Assembly (NCBI GenBank): GCA_016876055.1
Contig: VHDM01000012.1
Coordinates: 1-21,604, forward strand
Reading direction: 5' to 3'
From: Verrucomicrobiota bacterium
GTDB taxonomy: Bacteria; Verrucomicrobiota; Verrucomicrobiia; Methylacidiphilales; Verrucolacustridaceae
DNA: 21,604 nucleotides
Shown here: positions 7,962-15,370 of the stretch, piece after piece
Layout of the letters: each line of letters begins with the position of its first letter
Position numbering within the stretch: position 1 is the stretch's first letter
Notes under the pieces: model-generated
Database searches by the model: none
What the model was told of the DNA's origin: nothing
The model's input: only the letters and a program-made list of their open reading frames with translations
Translations under genes and position numbers: made by a program

Positions 7962-10481
7962 TCAACCCGCCGCAGATTTTGCCGGGGCGGACGGGGAGCC
8001 CGGGGAAAAAGTGAGGGCTTCCTTGCCGGCGCCGACTTTGACCTTGTCGCCGGACTTGATCTTGCCGCGGATGATTTCCTCGGCGATAGGATCCTCGAGA
8101 AACTTCTCGATGGCGCGGCGGAGCGGCCGGGCCCCGTACTGGGGCTCGTAGCCCTTCTCGATGAGGAAGGTGGAGGCCTCGGGGCTGAGTTCGATTTCCA
8201 CCCCCTTGTCCGAAAGGCGGGCGGCGACCTTGGCGACCTCAAGCGAGACGATCTTGGAGAGGTCATCGCGGGTGAGGGAGTGGAAGACGATCTGATCATC
8301 CAGGCGGTTAAGAAACTCGGGTTTGAAGATCTTCTTGGTCTCGTCGAGGATCTTGCTCTTGAGGGAGCCGTAGTCCTGCTCCTGGGTGGCCACGCCGAAA
8401 CCCATGACGTTGCCTTTGCGGATAAGCTCGGCGCCGACGTTGGAGGTCATGATGATGATGGTGTTTCGGAAGTCGATCTTGCGGGCCAGGCTGTCGGTGA
8501 TCTGGCCGTCCTCAAGAATCTGGAGGAGGATGTTCCAAACGTCAGGGTGGGCCTTTTCGATTTCATCAAAAAGGACCACGCAGTAGGGACGACGCCTGAC
8601 TTTTTCAGTGAGCTGGCCGCCTTCTTCGTAACCGACGTAGCCGGGAGGCGAACCGATCAGGCGGGAGACGTTGAACTTTTCCATATATTCCGACATATCG
8701 AGTTGGATGAGGGCGTCTTTTTCCCCGAACACCTCTTCGGCAAGGGCCTTGGCGAGGTGGGTTTTGCCCACGCCCGTGGGGCCGAGAAAAATAAAGGAGC
8801 CGATCGGGCGTTTGGGATCTTTGAGGTCGGCCCGGGAGCGGCGCAGAGCCTTGGCAAGGGCTTGGACGGCCTCCTGTTGGCCGATGACGCGGGCTTGGAG
8901 GGAGTCGCCGATCGTGAGGAGCTTGGAGAGATCGGCTTCGGCCATGCGGGTGAGCGGAATGCCGGTCCACTTGGAGATGACGTGCTTCACGTCTTCCTCG
9001 CCGACGTCGACGATGATTTCGTCCCGTTTTTTGCGCCAGGCGTTGAGATCGCTCTCGAGTTTAGTGGAGGCCTCCTTTTCCTTATCGCGGAGGGAAGCGG
9101 CTTTTTCAAAGTCCTGGGCTTTGATGGCGGCCTCCTTCTCGGCTCGGATGGCTTCGACCTCGCCCTCGGCGGCCTTGAATTCAGGCGGGCGAATGCTGGC
9201 GGCGATGCGGCAGCGGGAGCCGGCTTCGTCCATGACATCGATGGCCTTGTCGGGAAGGTAGCGGCCGGTGATGTAGCGTTCGCTGAGGCGCACGGCGGTG
9301 GCAAGGGCCTCGTCGGTGATCTTGGCGTGGTGGTGTTCCTCGTACTTGGGGCGGAGGCCGCGGAGGATGGCAATGGCCTCGTCGATGGACGGGGCGTCGA
9401 CGCGGACGGTCTGGAAGCGGCGCTCCAAGGCGGCGTCCTTCTCGATGTACTTGCGGTACTCGTTCATGGTGGTGGCGCCGATGCACTGGAGTTCCCCGCG
9501 GGAGAGGGCGGGCTTGATGATGTTGGAGGCATCCATGGCGCCCTCGGCGGAACCGGCGCCCACGAGGGTGTGGAGCTCGTCAATAAACAGGATCACGGAC
9601 TTCAATTTGCGGATTTCCTCCATGACCGCCTTGATCCGTTCCTCGAACTGGCCGCGGTATTTGGTGCCGGCGACCATCAGGGCAAGATCGAGCGTGATGA
9701 CCTTTTTTTCCCGGAGAATTTCCGGAACGTTGCCGGAAGCGATTTCCTGGGCGAGACCTTCGACGATGGCGGTTTTGCCAACGCCGGCCTCTCCGATGAG
9801 GACGGGGTTGTTCTTGGTGCGGCGGCAGAGGATCTGGACAACGCGCTCGATCTCGTTCTTGCGGCCGATCACGGGGTCGAGCTCACCCTTGCGGGCCAGC
9901 TCGGTGAGATCGCGGCCGAAGGCCTTGAGGGCGGGGGTCTTGACGTCCTTGCGGGAGGGGGCGGAACCCCCCCCGGCCCCGGCGGGTTCGGGCCCAGGCT
10001 GACCGGGTTCCTCACCGCCCGTGGAGGCCTCGGTGCCCTCCTCGAAGTTGGGGTCGAGCTCTTTCAGGACCTCTTGGCGGGCCCGCTCGATATCAACCTC
10101 GAGGGATTTGAGGACGCGGGCGGCCACGCCATCGCCTTCGCGGAGGAGGCCCAGGAGAATATGTTCTGTGCCGACGTAGGAGTGGTGGAGGGCTTTGGCT
10201 TCCTTGGAGGCCAGGGCGAGGACCTTTTTCACGCGCGGCGTGTAGGGGATATTGCCGGTGACCTTGGTGTCCGGGCCGGTGCCGACCTGTTTTTCGACCT
10301 CCATGCGGACGGTTTCAAGATCCAGACCCATTTTCTGGAGGACGTTGACCGCGACGCCCTGCCCCAGCTTGATCAGGCCGAGGAGAATATGTTCCGTGCC
10401 GACGTAATTATGATTAAAGCGATCGGCCTCCTTGCGGGCGAGGGCGAGGACCTGCTGGGCGCGTGGGGTGAAGTTGTTCAC
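7962..10481 (-). CDS. clpC: ATP-dependent unfoldase ClpC
   Basis: ClpC is a class I Hsp100/AAA+ unfoldase that feeds substrates to ClpP. The 839-residue protein has two N-terminal repeats (about 1-60 and 78-140), each with GTEHILLGL. It has a Gly/Pro-rich linker (about 148-180), D1 with Walker A GEAGVGKT (230-237) and Walker B VILFIDE, a UVR-type middle region (about 447-475), and D2 with Walker A GPTGVGKT (567-574) and Walker B VVLFDE. T5/E30 and T81/E106 match the positions of the two phosphoarginine pockets known in Bacillus subtilis ClpC. The GTG start has AAGG close upstream. mcsB lies 25 bases upstream on the same strand, suggesting one transcript. The middle UVR region and N repeats fit ClpC rather than ClpA or ClpB. 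Confidence 0.97.
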   Translation of the reverse strand: MNNFTPRAQQVLALARKEADRFNHNYVGTEHILLGLIKLGQGVAVNVLQKMGLDLETVRMEVEKQVGTGPDTKVTGNIPYTPRVKKVLALASKEAKALHHSYVGTEHILLGLLREGDGVAARVLKSLEVDIERARQEVLKELDPNFEEGTEASTGGEEPGQPGPEPAGAGGGSAPSRKDVKTPALKAFGRDLTELARKGELDPVIGRKNEIERVVQILCRRTKNNPVLIGEAGVGKTAIVEGLAQEIASGNVPEILREKKVITLDLALMVAGTKYRGQFEERIKAVMEEIRKLKSVILFIDELHTLVGAGSAEGAMDASNIIKPALSRGELQCIGATTMNEYRKYIEKDAALERRFQTVRVDAPSIDEAIAILRGLRPKYEEHHHAKITDEALATAVRLSERYITGRYLPDKAIDVMDEAGSRCRIAASIRPPEFKAAEGEVEAIRAEKEAAIKAQDFEKAASLRDKEKEASTKLESDLNAWRKKRDEIIVDVGEEDVKHVISKWTGIPLTRMAEADLSKLLTIGDSLQARVIGQQEAVQALAKALRRSRADLKDPKRPIGSFIFLGPTGVGKTHLAKALAEEVFGEKDALIQLDMSEYMEKFNVSRLIGSPPGYVGYEEGGQLTEKVRRRPYCVVLFDEIEKAHPDVWNILLQILEDGQITDSLARKIDFRNTIIIMTSNVGAELIRKGNVMGFGVATQEQDYGSLKSKILDETKKIFKPEFLNRLDDQIVFHSLTRDDLSKIVSLEVAKVAARLSDKGVEIELSPEASTFLIEKGYEPQYGARPLRRAIEKFLEDPIAEEIIRGKIKSGDKVKVGAGKEALTFSPGSPSAPAKSAAG

Positions 10482-10506
10482 GAGCCTTCAGTGTAGCCCA
10501 GCCAGC

Positions 10507-11583
10507 CTAAAGGTGCAATTTACGCATGGCCGGCTCAGCCACGCCCTTGAGTTTCTCGCGAAGAAGATCCGCGCGAAAGGCATCCCGCTCCTCGGCCCCG
10601 AGCTTCTTTTGGGAGGCTTGTTGGAGGTGAGCGGGCTGGGTGGAGATGAGAAGGGTATCGACCTTGGGCTTGAGGGTGGCCGTCAGCAGGCCGAGGTCGG
10701 CCGCCAGACGCAGAAGGCTGAGGAGGTTGAGGGCCTCCTTGGAGGAAATGGAATGGGAATGGAGGAGAATGCCGTAGGAGCGGCCGACCTGGTCCGCAAG
10801 CATCCGGGCTTTTTCCTGCACCAGCTTCTGGCGGGCGTTGCTTTCGAGATCGATCAGCTGACGGACGACCTTGGTGAGCCGTTCAAGAATTTGCTTCTCT
10901 GATTCGCCCAGGGTGGTCTGGTTGGAGATTTGGAAGAGATTGCCAAGGGCCTCGGTGCCTTCGCCGTAGAGACCGCGGACGGCGAGACCGAGCTGGTTGA
11001 CGGATTTGATGACCTGGTTGATTTGTTCGCCAAGGACGAGGCCGGGGAGGTGAAGCATGGCAGAGGCGCGCATGCCGGTGCCGACATTGGTGGGACAGGC
11101 AGTGAGGTAGCCGAGCGACGGGGAGAAGGAAAATTCAAGCCTTTCCTCCAAAGAGGAATCGAGTTTGTCGGCGGCGTCCCAGGCCTCCTGCAGGTGGAAC
11201 CCGGGCTGGAGGGCTTGGAGACGGAGGTGATCCTCCTCGTTGATCATGACGGAAAGAGTTTCTTCGCCGTTGACGACGAGGCCACTACCGGCGTTTTTGG
11301 CGGCGTGTTCGCGGGAGATGAGGTGTTTTTCGACGAGCAGCTGCTTTTCGAGGGGGCCAAGGGCCTCCATGGCCACGGACATTTTCGTGGGGCGCATGGA
11401 GGACAGGTCGGTGACGGCCGGTTGGATGGTCTCGAGAAGCTTTAAGCGATCGGCTTTTTTAAGCCAACCCGGGAAGGGGAAGTCTTTGACGTTGCGGGCG
11501 AGGCGGACCCGACTGGTGATGACGATGCCGGAATCGGCATCCGGGGAGGGGCTGGCAGAGGCGTGACCATTTTCACCTTTCAC
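10507..11583 (-). CDS. mcsB: Protein arginine kinase McsB
   Basis: McsB phosphorylates arginine side chains, marking proteins for ClpCP. The 358-residue sequence belongs to the phosphagen-kinase fold. TSRVRLARN is at about 23-31, the catalytic loop segment NEEDHLR at about 115-121, and CPTNVGTGMRAS at 163-174. The C-terminal RDAFRA (333-338) fits the RDxxRA phosphoarginine-sensing motif described for bacterial McsB. The start is GTG at 11583 and lacks a clear ribosome-binding site; the first 17 residues are low-complexity. In Firmicutes the operon is ctsR-mcsA-mcsB-clpC. Here mcsB is directly followed by clpC but there is no mcsA or ctsR in the window. An Rrf2 regulator is divergent. Confidence 0.95.
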   Translation of the reverse strand: MKGENGHASASPSPDADSGIVITSRVRLARNVKDFPFPGWLKKADRLKLLETIQPAVTDLSSMRPTKMSVAMEALGPLEKQLLVEKHLISREHAAKNAGSGLVVNGEETLSVMINEEDHLRLQALQPGFHLQEAWDAADKLDSSLEERLEFSFSPSLGYLTACPTNVGTGMRASAMLHLPGLVLGEQINQVIKSVNQLGLAVRGLYGEGTEALGNLFQISNQTTLGESEKQILERLTKVVRQLIDLESNARQKLVQEKARMLADQVGRSYGILLHSHSISSKEALNLLSLLRLAADLGLLTATLKPKVDTLLISTQPAHLQQASQKKLGAEERDAFRADLLREKLKGVAEPAMRKLHL

Positions 11584-11739
11584 AAGCTCAAACTAAAGCT
11601 GAACCCTGCGGTTGGCAACGGCGGGACGAAAAAATTCAAGGGAGAGCAGCGAAACGGCCACGCTTCGTTCACGGTGTCGTTTTTTTAGAAATGTCTCGGG
11701 TAGTCGGCCCCGGGGGCGGACGCCCCGGCCTCACTTGTG

Positions 11740-11758
11740 AAAAGGGGCCGGGCCTTTT
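11740..11758. promoter_or_regulatory. Imperfect palindrome before the Rrf2 gene, possible operator
   Basis: AAAAGGGGCCGGGCCTTTT has six-base arms (AAAAGG/CCTTTT) around a seven-base centre and ends 11 bases before the Rrf2 start. A second small palindrome, TCACTTGTGA, abuts it at 11731-11740. Rrf2 proteins are dimers that often repress their own genes through such sites. Binding is inferred only from position and symmetry; GC-rich sequence can form such arms by chance. Confidence 0.3.
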
Positions 11759-11769
11759 ACGATGGGTGG

Positions 11770-12201
11770 ATGGCGGTGAACCGGACCACGGAGTATGCGG
11801 TACGAGCGCTGGTGGTGTTGGCTTTGGAGGGGGGGCAAGGCCGGATTCGCCAGGCAGCTTCCCTGGCCAAGGCCTCGGGTACGCCGGGAAAGTTTATGGA
11901 GCAGGTGTTGCGAACCTTGAAAAAAGGGGGCTTTGTGGTGAGTCGCCGTGGGGCTGGCGGGGGTTATGATTTGGCGCGGGCGGCGGAGCGGATCACGATG
12001 GGGGAGGTGGTCTCGTGGATGGAAGGGGAAGCAGAGAAGGACAACGGGGCGGGGCCACTGGGCGAGGCGTGGGCGAGGCTGTCGCAGGAGGCGGAGGGGG
12101 CCCGGCGAGCGAGATTCTCGGAGGAAAGTCTGCGGGACCTGATGGAGAAGGTGCAGGCGCGGTTGGTGGGGAAGGGGCGGGGATCGGAATACCAGATTTA
12201 A
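11770..12201 (+). CDS. Rrf2-family transcriptional regulator without cysteines
   Basis: The 143-residue protein starts MAVNRTTEYAVRALVVLALEG, the standard opening of Rrf2 winged-helix regulators. It continues with the recognition-helix region (FMEQVLRTLKKGGFV) and the wing signature RRGAGGGYDLAR. Iron-sulfur Rrf2 members such as IscR and NsrR carry three cysteines in the C-terminal half. This protein has none, so it should not bind a cluster that way and may sense a ligand or act like CymR through a partner. ATG at 11770 is preferred over a GTG at 11737 because it matches the family start. It is divergent from mcsB-clpC and upstream of the rhomboid gene by about 30 bases, so it could regulate either. 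Confidence 0.88.
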   Translation: MAVNRTTEYAVRALVVLALEGGQGRIRQAASLAKASGTPGKFMEQVLRTLKKGGFVVSRRGAGGGYDLARAAERITMGEVVSWMEGEAEKDNGAGPLGEAWARLSQEAEGARRARFSEESLRDLMEKVQARLVGKGRGSEYQI

Positions 12202-12232
12202 GGGTGGGCCACGGCTTGCCCGACCGCCTGGG

Positions 12233-13102
12233 ATGCGAGATACTTTCCAGATGTCACAGAATTTTTCTTCTGGTTCTTGGCAGGGATCCGAGGGGCCGAT
12301 TTTCACCTTGGGGAGCCTGCGGGTGGATCTGACCCTTCTGCTGATCGGGGTCCACACTTTGGCGATGGCGGTGGCAGCAGTTTTTGCCGCCTCGGGCCTG
12401 GGAGAGTGGGTGAACCAGTTGGCCTTTTCGGCGGGGGATCTGAAAGCCGGGCAGGTCTGGACTCTGTTCACTTACCCTTTCGTGCACGACATCCGGCAGG
12501 AGGGTTTGTGGTTTGGGCTGGAGATGCTGATGTTTTTCTGGTTTGGACGAGAGGTGGAGTCGGCGATCGGGCGCCGCTCGTTCGGCTGGCTGTACGGGGC
12601 GCTGGCGGTGTTGCCCGCCTTGGTGCTGGCGGGAACGGGTCCGCTGCTTGGCACCACGGTGTTGACGGGTTCCGGCACGATCAGCTTTGCCGTTTTTCTG
12701 GCCTTTTGCGCGGTCCATCCCGGCGCCCAGTTTTTCTTTGCGGGGCTGACGGCCCGATGGGTGGGCTGGGTGCTTTTGGCCATCTACAGCCTGGCGGCTT
12801 TTGCGGGCCGGGATTGGCCGGGACTGCTACAACTGTGGCTATCCTCACTTTTCGCGGTGGCCTGGGTCCGACGGGGGGGGATGACGTGGCCGACCCTTTC
12901 CTTTGCCCGAGGCCGCAAAAAAAACGTCAAGGCCAAGGGGGTTGCGACCAAGAAGCCGGGGGTGATCCCGGTGCTGGAAAAGGTCGATGCGATCCTCGAC
13001 AAAATTTCCAAGGAAGGCATCCATTCCCTGACGGCGGCGGAAAAAAAGCAGCTGGAGGACGCGCGGGCCCGCCTATTGCAAAAGGATCGGCAAGACCGCT
13101 AG
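12233..13102 (+). CDS. Rhomboid-family membrane protein, probably not proteolytic
   Basis: The protein has about six hydrophobic segments and the rhomboid landmarks. WTLFTYPFVH is at about 76-85, the GREVES segment (106-111) stands where rhomboids have a conserved Gly-Arg-x-x-Glu element, and TGSG with S147 sits at the usual nucleophile position. The last helix has LLQLWLSSLF (around 198-207) where active rhomboids have a His-containing HxxG, so the catalytic histidine is missing. After the membrane part, a basic linker leads to a C-terminal soluble tail (DAILDKISKEGIHSLTAAEKK) that resembles the DUF6576-type tail seen in rhomboid-like proteins of PVC and Bacteroidota-type bacteria. An ATG at 12251 is an equally possible start. 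It probably forms a scaffold or pseudo-protease; the substrate is unknown. Confidence 0.8.
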   Translation: MRDTFQMSQNFSSGSWQGSEGPIFTLGSLRVDLTLLLIGVHTLAMAVAAVFAASGLGEWVNQLAFSAGDLKAGQVWTLFTYPFVHDIRQEGLWFGLEMLMFFWFGREVESAIGRRSFGWLYGALAVLPALVLAGTGPLLGTTVLTGSGTISFAVFLAFCAVHPGAQFFFAGLTARWVGWVLLAIYSLAAFAGRDWPGLLQLWLSSLFAVAWVRRGGMTWPTLSFARGRKKNVKAKGVATKKPGVIPVLEKVDAILDKISKEGIHSLTAAEKKQLEDARARLLQKDRQDR

Positions 13103-13120
13103 GGGCGGTACCCTGCGGGG

Positions 13121-13627
13121 ATGTCGGCCACGACGCCACGGGCCCCGGCGGGCCGGACAGACTGGAAAACCTGGATTCCCAAGGAGCGGGGCACGCTCTG
13201 TTTCGTGCTACGGGATCAGCAGATCCTCTTGATTGAAAAAAAGCGGGGATTGGGGGCGGGAAAGGTGAACGGACCGGGCGGCAGGATTGAGCCAGGGGAG
13301 ACGGCCGAGCAGGCCGCGATTCGGGAGACGCAGGAGGAGATCGGGATCACGCCGGTGGCGATGGATTGGGCGGGGGAACTGCATTTTCAATTTCGGGACG
13401 GCTACTCCCTGCACTGTTCGGTGTATCGGGCCGGAGAGTTTGAGGGAGAACTGATCGAGACGGCCGAGGCCAAGCCTTTCTGGCACCCGGCGGGCGAGAT
13501 GCCTTACGACCGGATGTGGGCGGATGATGAGCACTGGATGCCGCGCTTACTGGCGGGGGAAAGATTCCGGGGTTGGTTTGAGTTTGATGCCGACCGGATG
13601 GAGTGGTTCCGGATGGAGGCGGCATGA
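13121..13627 (+). CDS. Nudix hydrolase, MTH1-like (oxidised purine nucleotide sanitation)
   Basis: The full Nudix box GX5EX7REUXEEXGU is present at about 54-76 (GRIEPGE, then RETQEEIGI). The strand before it, KKRGLGAGKVNGPGG, and a later WADDEHWMPRLLAG segment (133-146) closely follow human MTH1/NUDT1, where a Trp and two Asp residues in WPDD bind the oxidised base. This points to hydrolysis of 8-oxo-dGTP-like nucleotides rather than to a generic MutT. The length is 168 residues, with a 20-residue N-terminal extension. The gene starts 18 bases after the rhomboid gene. Its TGA stop overlaps the ATG of the next gene (ATGA at 13624-13627), so the two are likely translationally coupled. The substrate is inferred by similarity of motifs. 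Confidence 0.9.
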   Translation: MSATTPRAPAGRTDWKTWIPKERGTLCFVLRDQQILLIEKKRGLGAGKVNGPGGRIEPGETAEQAAIRETQEEIGITPVAMDWAGELHFQFRDGYSLHCSVYRAGEFEGELIETAEAKPFWHPAGEMPYDRMWADDEHWMPRLLAGERFRGWFEFDADRMEWFRMEAA

Positions 13628-14637
13628 GCCGGAAAATCCTGGTGAGCGGGGCGGCCGGCTTTATCGGCTACCACCTATGCGAGCGATTGCTGAAGCAGGG
13701 GGACGAGGTCGTCGGGCTGGATAATCTCAACGACTACTACGATCCCAAGCTCAAGGAGGCGCGGCTGGGGCTGCTCAAAAGAAAGAGGACCTTTCGGTTT
13801 GTGCGCGCTGATCTCGGCGACCGGACGGGGGTGGAGAAATTATGGAAAGAGGTTCGGCCGGAGGTGGTGGTGCATTTGGCGGCGCAGGCGGGCGTGCGGT
13901 ACAGCCTGACCCATCCTCATGCCTACTCGCGAAGCAACCTGGAAGGGATGATGGATGTGCTCGAGGCCTGCCGGGCGGAGAAGACGGGGCATCTGATTTT
14001 TGCGAGCTCCAGTTCGGTTTACGGTCTGAATCAAAAGATGCCTTTCACGGAGCGGGACAACGTGGACCACCCCGTTTCTCTTTATGCGGCCACCAAGAAG
14101 GCGAATGAGCTGATGGCTCACTGTTACGCCCACTTGTACGGGTTGCCCTGCACCGGTCTGCGGTTCTTCACGGTGTACGGGCCGTGGGGGCGGCCGGATA
14201 TGGCGTACTACAGGTTCACGCAGTCGATTCTGGCTGGGAAGGAAATCGAATTGTTCGGCGAGGGCAAATTGAAGCGGGATTTCACCTATGTGGACGACAT
14301 CGTGGAGGGGGTGGCGAGGTTGACGGAGCAACCGCCCCAGGGAAATCCAAAGTGGAACGGGTTGCGCCCGGATCCGGCGACCAGTCCGGCTCCCTACCGG
14401 ATTTATAACATCGGCAACAACCGTCCCGTGGAGGTGATCCGGTTGGTGCAAGCGATCGAGGCGGCGACGGGAAAGAAGGCCAAGATTGTTTCCAAGCCGA
14501 TCCCACCGGGAGATGTCGTGGCCACAGCGGCGGATGTAAGCGATTTGGAAAAGGCGGTGGGTTTCCGTCCCGACACGCCTTTGGAAAAGGGAGTGAAGAA
14601 GTTTGTGGAGTGGTACCGCGGTTTTGCAGCTGTTTAG
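13624..14637 (+). CDS. UDP-glucuronate 4-epimerase-like NAD-dependent epimerase
   Basis: This is a short-chain dehydrogenase/reductase of the extended type, 337 residues. The NAD-binding glycine motif is at 9-15 (GAAGFIG). LDNLNDYYDPKLKEARL (about 32-48) is a hallmark of UDP-glucuronate 4-epimerases that make UDP-galacturonate for surface polysaccharides. AAQAGVRYSLTHPHAY follows, the catalytic serine region is FASSSSVYG, and the catalytic pair is Y154-K158 (YAATK). The C-terminal part has RDFTYVDDIVEGV and YNIGNNRPVEV. ATG at 13624 overlaps the stop of the Nudix gene. Other epimerase specificities in the same family cannot be excluded. A large inverted repeat follows the stop. Confidence 0.9.
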   Translation: MSRKILVSGAAGFIGYHLCERLLKQGDEVVGLDNLNDYYDPKLKEARLGLLKRKRTFRFVRADLGDRTGVEKLWKEVRPEVVVHLAAQAGVRYSLTHPHAYSRSNLEGMMDVLEACRAEKTGHLIFASSSSVYGLNQKMPFTERDNVDHPVSLYAATKKANELMAHCYAHLYGLPCTGLRFFTVYGPWGRPDMAYYRFTQSILAGKEIELFGEGKLKRDFTYVDDIVEGVARLTEQPPQGNPKWNGLRPDPATSPAPYRIYNIGNNRPVEVIRLVQAIEAATGKKAKIVSKPIPPGDVVATAADVSDLEKAVGFRPDTPLEKGVKKFVEWYRGFAAV

Positions 14638-14640
14638 GGA

Positions 14641-14711
14641 TTTAGTCCTTCGTCCTGGAGGGAGTTGTTGGTTGAAGGACTCCCTCCACCGGCCATGGCG
14701 GAAGGACTAAA
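14641..14711. repeat. Nested inverted repeat between convergent genes, possible bidirectional terminator or REP-like unit
   Basis: The outer arms TTTAGTCCTTC (14641-14651) and GAAGGACTAAA (14701-14711) are perfect 11-base complements. Inside them, TGGAGGGAGT (14656-14665) and ACTCCCTCCA (14679-14688) form a second perfect 10-base stem. GAAGGACT also occurs at 14674-14681, so an alternative pairing with the left arm is possible. A run of A follows on the right and T lies on the left, as needed for termination in either direction between the epimerase gene and the minus-strand Trm112-like gene. The nested arrangement is more elaborate than a simple terminator and could be a dispersed palindromic repeat. 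Confidence 0.75.
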
Positions 14712-14714
14712 AAA

Positions 14715-14972
14715 CTAAAGTGCCACTGCTTCGTCAATGAGCATGACGGGGATGCCATCCCGAACGAGGTAGGCGCGTTTTCCGTCCTCGCGAACGAGCA
14801 GGGCCTCGAAATCAGGCCCGATGCTGCCTTGGATGTTTTTGAGATTCCCTTGGCGGGCTTGTTCTTGAAGTCGTCGAACCGTGGAGTCATCTGCCAGCCG
14901 GACAGGCTGGAGGGATTCCGGGCAGCGGAGGATCGCGAGGAGCTCAGGATCGACCGCGGTGGCGGTACTCAT
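14715..14972 (-). CDS. Trm112-like small protein with degenerate zinc site
   Basis: The 85-residue protein has the Trm112/YcaR (UPF0434) outline: a start region DPELLAILRCPESLQPVRL and an end region AYLVRDGIPVMLIDEA. Family members bind zinc through CxxC pairs or act as small activators of methyltransferases. Here only one cysteine remains (RCPES), so zinc binding in the usual way is unlikely. The family is known in bacteria mostly as an uncharacterised small protein beside lipid A or cell envelope genes. The ATG at 14972 lies about 20 bases after the stop of the 67-residue protein upstream on the same strand, so the two probably form an operon. Confidence 0.75.
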   Translation of the reverse strand: MSTATAVDPELLAILRCPESLQPVRLADDSTVRRLQEQARQGNLKNIQGSIGPDFEALLVREDGKRAYLVRDGIPVMLIDEAVAL

Positions 14973-14992
14973 CGGGTCAGACCCCGGAAGAC

Positions 14993-15196
14993 TTATTTCT
15001 TCTTTTTGAGGAGAGGGAGACCGGTGCGGTCGTTCTCGGTGACTTCATAGCCATCGGGAAGCTTGTCCATGGCGCCGGCGCCGGGTTCAGAGGCGAAATA
15101 GTAGAGGGTAACGGTTTGGCCGCCCCGGAGGGTCTGTTGGCGGCTGTGCAGGTGGTAGGTTTTGCCGTTCTTCTTGCTGACAGTGCTGAATGCCAT
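14993..15196 (-). CDS. Small conserved protein of unknown function (67 residues)
   Basis: It begins MAFSTVSKKNGKTYHLHSR and ends with a lysine run (LPLLKKKK). The layout, a short strand, LRGGQ, a YYFASE segment, DKLPDGYEV and then a GLP-lysine end, is one I recall from small uncharacterised proteins of several phyla. A very good ribosome-binding site, AAGGAG, lies nine bases before the ATG at 15194-15196, which supports real translation. It is basic, soluble and has no membrane segment or signal. The Trm112-like gene follows within about 20 bases. Function is unknown. Confidence 0.8.
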   Translation of the reverse strand: MAFSTVSKKNGKTYHLHSRQQTLRGGQTVTLYYFASEPGAGAMDKLPDGYEVTENDRTGLPLLKKKK

Positions 15197-15267
15197 ATGC
15201 GATATCTCCTTTGGTTGGTTAGTGCCCCCGAGGGCTTCTGATTTACATTGGGGCTCTTGGGCCCATT

Positions 15268-15284
15268 GGAAATCCTTAATTTCC
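15268..15284. promoter_or_regulatory. Inverted repeat in the divergent intergenic region
   Basis: GGAAAT and ATTTCC are six-base complements around the five bases CCTTA. The site lies between the 67-residue gene (minus) and the aldo/keto reductase gene (plus), in a 174-base gap that must hold promoters for both. Position suggests an operator, but no regulator is identified and the arms are short. Confidence 0.25.
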
Positions 15285-15370
15285 GGTTCCTCACAGCCCT
15301 GCCATCGGGGTCAAGCCTGGGCCCGTCCCCGAAAGCTTGCACCGGAAGGGGGGAGGAGCACTATGGGGGC

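Noticed and set aside
8280..10496. A 738-codon open frame on the plus strand
   Set aside because: It is exactly antisense to clpC, has a composition forced by the GC-rich codons opposite, and resembles no known protein.
11584..11769. CIRCE element (TTAGCACTC inverted repeat) before mcsB-clpC
   Set aside because: No matching arms are present in the gap; heat-shock control by HrcA is not supported.
12277..13236. A 319-codon plus-strand frame in the rhomboid region
   Set aside because: It is a Gly/Arg-rich shadow in another frame; the rhomboid frame has membrane segments and family motifs.
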